From NCBI GenBank assembly GCA_026936325.1, contig JAPTHN010000019.1, forward strand, positions 7,528,253 to 7,592,252: a DNA stretch of 64,000 nt, given 5' to 3'. This document shows, piece by piece, positions 57,992-64,000 of the stretch. The notes below the pieces were generated by a model. That model had not been told where the DNA came from and ran no database searches. It worked only from the letters and a program-made list of their open reading frames with translations. Numbering within the stretch: position 1 is the first letter of the stretch; each line of letters starts with the position of its first letter. The translations under genes were made by a program, and so were the position numbers. The DNA is from Platynereis dumerilii (lineage: Eukaryota > Annelida > Polychaeta > Phyllodocida > Nereididae).

Positions 57992-58808
57992 TACACTGTA
58001 TTACACTCGTAATTTGTAAATCTTGTACAGAAATTGTTTTTTGTAAATCTTATTCCCTGCAGAAACCACAAGGTGTCTCTGTTGTCGAAAAACTTTTTTA
58101 AACCGAACTGATCACCGCTAGTCACAGATGAAAGTACTAATACACACATTACACTAGCTACAATACAAATGACACAAAATAATTATTGGAATGAGTGGAA
58201 TCATTATCTGGTAAATTGTAATATGTTATAGCAATTTGAGTTAGGACAAACATTGGTAGGAAGAATAATGTGTCAAAGCTTGCAAGTTGATTTATAGATA
58301 AATTATTGGAATTTTATATTAGCATTTCAACATGGAAGAATAGGATCTGGAAAAATTACTATTGCTGAATTGACATTTTATTCAAAATTTTCATGACACC
58401 AATATGAAAAATCAACTCTTTCTTCCCATTTATATTTGTTTGGGTCTTCCAAAATACAGTGTTAGCCTTTTGTGTTATTTATAAATGTAAGTTACTTCTG
58501 TAACAAGGGCTAAAAATATTTTGAGGCAAACTCTACTAACCATTGTTGCGATTTTGTAGTAACCATATTGTATAAGAAGGCAGCATTTTGTTTATGTACT
58601 TTATTTGCATCCAACAAGATATTAAGTTATTTAACTTACTAATAGTAAATACGTGTGGTCAGTTCAACTCGGTTGACATTATATGCAAGGTTAATTATTG
58701 TTACGAATGTAAATTATGCTGAGTTTATGCAAGGGAAAAATGAAGTTATTAATGTTATTTATGAATAGATTTATTTTGTTGCTGTCCGAAGTTCTCTTCT
58801 AAGTTGCA

Positions 58809-58814
58809 AATAAA
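58809..58814 (+). terminator. SAP130: Candidate SAP130 poly(A) signal
   Basis: AATAAA followed by TGT-rich sequence, 818 bases after the stop. It is the first good hexamer downstream on this strand that I noticed; others lie further on. Confidence 0.5.
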
Positions 58815-61140
58815 CGAAGATGACCTGTAAAAATTTGCCATAGGCCTATATTGTACATTTACCATGGACTTAATTGGATAGTCCTTCTTTTATAATGGCA
58901 TATGTCAATTTGTCAGTGTATGTGCTTGACACGGCAGCTTGTATGATACTATTGTTTTTGTAAATATGTAAATAATTTGTAAAGTTGCAACTGAGTTTTG
59001 TGAACCCCCCAATAAGGAATAACAAAATTACGTCATAATGAACTTAATGTATTAGTTTGGGATGATTTCATAGCACAAGAGTCGAAAGTTGAGACAATTG
59101 TGATATGAAATCGTCATAAAATTATGGCATTCCAAAGGTAAGAATTAAGCCTTCATAGTTTGAACTTGATTTGAGCTCCAAATGTAAATTTTACTCCGCT
59201 ATATCCGCAGACCTGAAAGGTTAACTTTGTGGTGATGAAAAATATTGCAGGAGCCAGGTACTACACTATTTAATTGAAAAGGACATTTGTGTATGGAAAT
59301 GTTTAGGGTCATGGAAATTAACATTCAAATTTCTGTGGATACCTTTAATTTGTGAAGATTTTAAAATCTTTGTGACACCATTTTGTGTGTCAATCATCAA
59401 TGGACACTTCAATGTCAAAAAACACAAATGTTTTGAGATTATGTTCATTGTAATAAGCCATTCTGCTGATATTGAGTAATCATTATCAATCAATTGAAAT
59501 ACATTTTATCAATGTAATCACCAAATATTTCTTGAATAACACAATTTCACATTGAGACTCCGGTATACAATATAAACTTTTGAAAGTACAATCAATTGTA
59601 CTGCATTTGTAAATAGCATGTACATTATTAGTATAAATAAACACACAAACAATTTTAAATGATTCATTTGTTTATTTGTTATTCTCTTGAAATTCTTGGA
59701 AAATGTCAAGTTTGATGGGTTTCCCAATGTAATAAGATTACTGAAATGTCAAATGAGTATGGTCAAGAAATAAAATATTTTGATAAATCTAGATGTTACA
59801 TATAGGTATTTTTCCTGTGCATTTTGCACTGATAAAATATCACTACACTGAAAGTGACACTTTGAACATCAGCCTCTGTGTCCCTAAAAGTGCTAAAGAT
59901 CTGTAGCCAAGGCCTCTTTAGGGCCTCTTTCCAGCCAGTGAGACATTCAGTGGTGAAATGCAGCTACTTCGTAATAAGGACCTAAACTGCATGCCTAATG
60001 GAGGCACTTAAGGGCAGTGTAGTCGGACTGTATTTTCTCAAATTTCCAGGTAATTTGGGTGGGTCATTTTGACCTCTGAACTTGACTCGACCAATGTACC
60101 CGGCTGATAATTTAAGCTACCATTTCAGTTTTAAAAAGAGGATGTAAATACTAGCAAACACAGCAAGATGTTCAATGTTATCACCATCACATTGCAAATG
60201 AAAGTTATCTTTCAGTGCTGTTCAAAGTTCTGTGCAAATTAACTGTACAAGAAGTAAAATATGCAGCTACTTCTAAATCTACAAAATTAATAAGAAATAA
60301 CAATATCAGTTCTTTAATGAAATTTTAAGATTACATGTTATTCTTTATTAAGAAAGGCCACTAATTTAATGCTGATCGTTCAAGTACGGCTATCAAGATA
60401 TGATGACAATTCACTTGCCAAACATCATCAATTATATTAATGACAATGATGCTGTTATACAGGAGCATTTTATGGCCTATCATTTCTTTGTACCAATTGA
60501 ATAAGAAATACTCATCTTATTACGTACCAAAGAAAGTCATATTAGCCGTTTGATGCACCTTAATTGGCGTAGAGAAAATCTATTTGGGCAACATTGTAAG
60601 GTGCCATTATGATACATAGTTCATTGTACATGTACTCATTATACATAATGTTATAAATTATTAATTACAATACATTATTATCTTTACACATATTTACAAC
60701 TTTACAAATAGCTTGTTAGCAATGACTAGGAGAGTCCTATAACAAAATTGTATAAAATCTGTATAAATTATCCATGTAAAATTGCTAGCTGAGATTCAAT
60801 AAACAATTGAGATCAGCCTTTTAAATCACAATACAATTTAGACTTAAAAAAGATAACTTTAAAATGTTCACATTATATTTAACAATTAGATTAATCACAA
60901 TGGATTGATGCATACTTAATAATCAGAACAGCATACTTATCAAACTGCAAGATTCACACAATTTTAAACGTTGATTATAGGAGCATTCTCTTGTCGACAG
61001 ATGGCATTGCAAAATCATTAATCATAAATTTTCAATCTTGGTTTCCCAGGTTAGCAATTACCTATCAAGAAGGTAGAAGCAAAGTCTGTGAGCTGATTGG
61101 TGTTCCCTTGGCTCTAAGAGGCCGACCTGACGATAGTTGG

Positions 61141-61382
61141 GGGGGGGGCTATGGATTTTACCCCTAGGATGAACTTTTTCTTCGCTCGCGAAGCATCGAC
61201 GAGCAATTTTTCTCGCATGTGAATATGTCAATGCGCGACAAACTTTATTGTTATCGCAATATTACGTATACCCCAGCTACAGGTGGAAACAAACTTTTTT
61301 TTTCTAATGTGCAGAACAAACTTTTTTTTCAGTGTCAAGTGGGAAACAAACTTTTTTTTTCCCCAAAAGTCCATAGCCCCCC
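61141..61382. mobile_element. Element with GGGGGGCTATGG inverted ends
   Basis: GGGGGGGGCTATGGA at the left and CCATAGCCCCCC at the right are perfect complements over 12 bases. Inside, ACAAACTTTTTTTT occurs three times, and CTTCGCTCGCGAAG is a palindrome. The pattern suggests a non-autonomous DNA element. No target duplication identified. Confidence 0.5.
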
Positions 61383-62803
61383 AAAGATCATCTGGGGGGG
61401 CCCCTAATGGAGGGAAAGTAAATCCACTGCCAGCTGAAAATCTGCTGCTATATTTTAATTGACAAAGGTTTCTGCTTCCGACTACTGACAAATAGTGACA
61501 ATAGATTGTGATGGACTGCTGAATTGAAACCCAGCTTTTTATTTTCGAACCACTCCAACAAGTCAGAAAAATTTCCCATGCTTTAGTCTCCTGTGATTTC
61601 CAAATATTTGACTTAGAATTTGTCACTGGATTTGCGACCATTGCTGGGAAATTTTGTACTTCATGAAAATTGCCTGAAAATTCAAATTTTTGTGGCCATG
61701 CTGATCACAGAATTCACTAATTACCTTAGGTCGGTAATTGCCTTGGGAACCAGATTGGCAATTTGCGTAATATGTAATGAATTGCAGTGCCATCTGCTAT
61801 TAGAATCTGAACCAATAATAAGCGTAACAAGTACATCTGCACTTACAATAATATTAAATTCTGCGCCAGACTTCCTCGACAAACAAATTTATGGTGGATG
61901 CACATTATTAACTTTAATATATAAATTTATGCAATAAATTATTTGCTTGTATATTATACATGGTGCAATAAAGTATTTGCTTGAATACTAACTGAGCCGT
62001 GAGCAGCTATTCACAGAATGGACTCATTCTTACAACTATTAAATTGAGACATGAACAGAAGACTGCAGATTTTAAATAGCAATTAGTAAACCCTTTGCGA
62101 AATCAAGATTGTTAATCACTCAGAGGTACAAGGCATTAGTAGTGGGCCATTCCACCGCAATGCTGAACACATTTAGAACACAGTTGACTTGAGATTCTAC
62201 GACGTTTGGCAGTCTTGAAAAAGACATATTTTTCTCAGGCCAGAAATTCAAATTTAATTTATCACTTTTCAAGCTTGGGATTTTAAGAGTAAAGTTTATC
62301 CCCAGATTACATACATGGTAAATGTTTAAAAGAAACATCGCTTGGTCACTTTAACTTGCACAACTCCTTGTAATTGATATGAGGAATGAGTACTACAATT
62401 TAAACACTGCTCCAGGGCGCACTGTGGATGTTTATTCCTTCGAAATGAAGCAAAAAATACTTTAAGAACATTTATGTGAAAGGTGATACTCTCTGGGGCA
62501 CCAAAAATATGGTCCTGACTGTCGCAGCCATTTCCTTTGGTTCTAATAGGCAGTTGTGACACCACACAATGAGCTTGATGTCACATACAGCTTGCGAAAC
62601 CAACCAATCACACGCCATTTTGTATTCATTTTGTCATGTCTCAGATTTTAAAGGGTAGTTTCTCATTTGACATATCTATAGCAAGGAGTCTACTGGTAAT
62701 CGATATATAATCTCTACTAGCCCTTTCATAAACCATCTCCCTCTTCTTGAAAATCCCTGGAGCTAGCTCGTTCTTTCATAATTTAATCTGACTATATATA
62801 TAT

Positions 62804-63661
62804 CTAGTGTCCCTTATTAATAAGGCTACTCCTACGCTCCTCCAACCCAAAGTTTGCAGGACCTCCTTGTTTGATTACGGCGGGAATGAGATGAGCAGTC
62901 ATTCTACAATAGACAAAGTCCTGAACAAAAGACGGCATGTAACTTAACGGCAAATAGAACAGGTGAGCGTCGATGCCCACCGTGTAGCGAGTGCGAGGGC
63001 ACCTGGCGGTGAGCGAGTGAATGTACGAGTTGATCACTTTGTTGAGATTCGGTGAAGCGTGCTTTGATATGGTGTTCATCATCCAACTCTCGACTGAAAA
63101 AGACAGAAGGAGAAAGTGTCATTTTTTAATTTATTGATTTCATTGGAGCTTAGGCCACACATAATTGATTCTTAGCTTCGCGGACCCGCCGACACAATAG
63201 ATTTTCTGGCGACGGGAAAAAAATTTTTTTTACATAATAAAAAAAAATGTTCACTTTTTTTTTTGTCCTACCGACCGACCGTACAAAAAGTGCCTTGAGA
63301 AGATCTGAGAAGCTAAAGATCAATTATGTGTGGCCTTATTACCTTATTCAGTATCTCTGACTCATTCTAAGATTCTAGATGTTGAAAAAAAAGGAGAATA
63401 TTATATAAATAGTAATAGGGATAGGCCCAACTGATAACACAATTAGACAACTAAGTAAAGCTACTGATAGCAAAATGTGTGGAGAATCTGGACTTACAAT
63501 TCTCAAAATACTCCTTGCCGAATTCCTCCTTGTTTTGTCTTGAGGCCGAATCCCACGCTTTTCCCACGGCTTTCTTGATAGAATCCTTGGCTACGAGATT
63601 CGTCTGGAAGGCACCTGGCTCAACAATGTGCACAGACACGTTGAATAAGTTCAAGTGGGCC
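62804..63661 (-). CDS. Short-chain dehydrogenase/reductase, RDH/HSD17B6 type, C-terminal exons
   Basis: Two exons: 63661-63498 and 63093-62804 (TAG), phases agreeing, 150 codons. The family (RDH7/RDH16, HSD17B6, DHRS9) oxidises or reduces retinoids and hydroxysteroids with NAD(H), usually anchored at the ER; full proteins are about 317 aa. The part seen starts after the catalytic Tyr region: VSVHIVEPGAFQTNL is the conserved segment following it, then a substrate-loop region, then ARCPRTRYTVGIDAHLFYLP and LSYMPSFVQDF typical of the C-terminus. The Rossmann fold, catalytic Ser/Tyr/Lys and start are beyond the right edge. Intron 63094-63497 holds a Harbinger-like MITE. Which member it is, and whether it acts on retinoids or steroids, cannot be told. 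Confidence 0.9.
63153..63335. mobile_element. PIF/Harbinger-like MITE, copy
   Basis: GGCCACACATAATTGATTC at the left, GATCAATTATGTGTGGCC at the right, TTA on both sides (63150-63152, 63336-63338). It shares CTTCGCGGACCCGCCGACAC with the 24.34 kb copy but lies in the other orientation. In the last SDR intron. Confidence 0.88.
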
Positions 63662-63734
63662 CTAGGAGAAAACAAATTGGGTCAAATTGCGATGATTTGA
63701 TTTAATATTGATGATACAACAATGTACAATTTGA

Positions 63735-63885
63735 TGGATGGAATGGTCTTACAAGTTACATCCTCTATTTATGCCTTGGTTGGCTAACTATGACAGGGGG
63801 ATGACACAGCAATGTCAGACACAAAGAATGATTGAAACTGTTGTCCAACATAGGTCCAAGAAGCAAACCAGGCTTCGAAATCAAG
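63735..63885 (-). mobile_element. SINE-A copy, diverged, 5' end incomplete
   Basis: Minus strand: TATGTTGGACAACAGTTTCA, a shifted middle, CAAGGCATAAATAGAGGATG, and a tail ending in CATCCATC. It sits upstream of the SDR exon at 63661, in the sense orientation. Confidence 0.7.
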
Positions 63886-64000
63886 TAAGTGGCTTTTAAC
63901 AAAATTATCATTGTGAATGGAAAGTGATACATTCCAGTATTGATGATTTCCACTGTTGTCATTATTGACATAAGTTCAGGATTTTTCCAGGTATAAAATC

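Larger units (their letters stand above)
57992..62803. other. SAP130 3' UTR and gap before the SDR gene
   Basis: A signal AATAAA (58809-58814) follows 0.8 kb of AT-rich 3' UTR-like sequence. Beyond it no exons are seen. 59.0-61.1 and 61.5-62.8 kb are AT-rich with no recognised repeats apart from the G/C-run element at 61.14 kb. Confidence 0.5.

Overview
The window is animal nuclear DNA: AT-rich, with spliced genes (GT-AG introns), long introns, microsatellites, minisatellites and many short non-autonomous transposons. Gene content (a SAP130 orthologue, an oxalate:formate-antiporter-type MFS carrier, a retinol-dehydrogenase-type SDR) and the repeat style suggest a marine invertebrate, perhaps a deuterostome. 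I cannot name the species. I saw no retroviral, LTR, Polinton or LINE coding sequence.

Layout. (1) About 1-14.8 kb holds no gene I can establish. It is filled with repeats, but two splice-compatible minus-strand exons at 14857-15245 suggest it may be intron of a gene running off the left edge. (2) 15.75-25.9 kb, plus strand: a five-exon 254-aa protein with an SH3 domain and a C-terminal matrin/U1-type C2H2 zinc finger, family not recognised. (3) 27.1-41.6 kb, minus strand: an 11-exon, 459-aa, roughly 12-TM MFS transporter. (4) 41.6-43.2 kb: the shared 5' region between the transporter and the next gene, with E-box, CCAAT and CRE-like motifs. (5) 43.25-58.9 kb, plus strand: a 19-coding-exon, 1083-aa SAP130 (Sin3A-associated protein 130). 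(6) 62.8 kb to the right edge, minus strand: the last two exons of an SDR of the RDH/HSD17B6 type. The genes therefore alternate divergent and convergent.

Mobile DNA. One tRNA-derived SINE family (called SINE-A here) has about 20 copies, and every copy inside a supported gene lies in that gene's sense orientation. Five PIF/Harbinger-like MITEs have TWA target duplications. Two hAT-type elements 0.35 kb apart each have perfect 8-bp duplications. Intron 51.2-53.3 kb carries two adjacent nests: a pogo-like element inside a hAT-like one, and a TTA-duplicating element inside a SINE. A 764-bp element at 33.8-34.55 kb has many inverted copies of a 12-bp word at both ends. Duplicated 21-bp minisatellites lie at 16.6 and 17.3 kb.

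I found no convincing new multi-gene system. The best leads are the SH3/zinc-finger gene, the SINE sense-strand bias, the word-studded inverted-repeat element and the candidate minus-strand gene at 15 kb. Coding models were built by reading splice sites and checking phase by eye.
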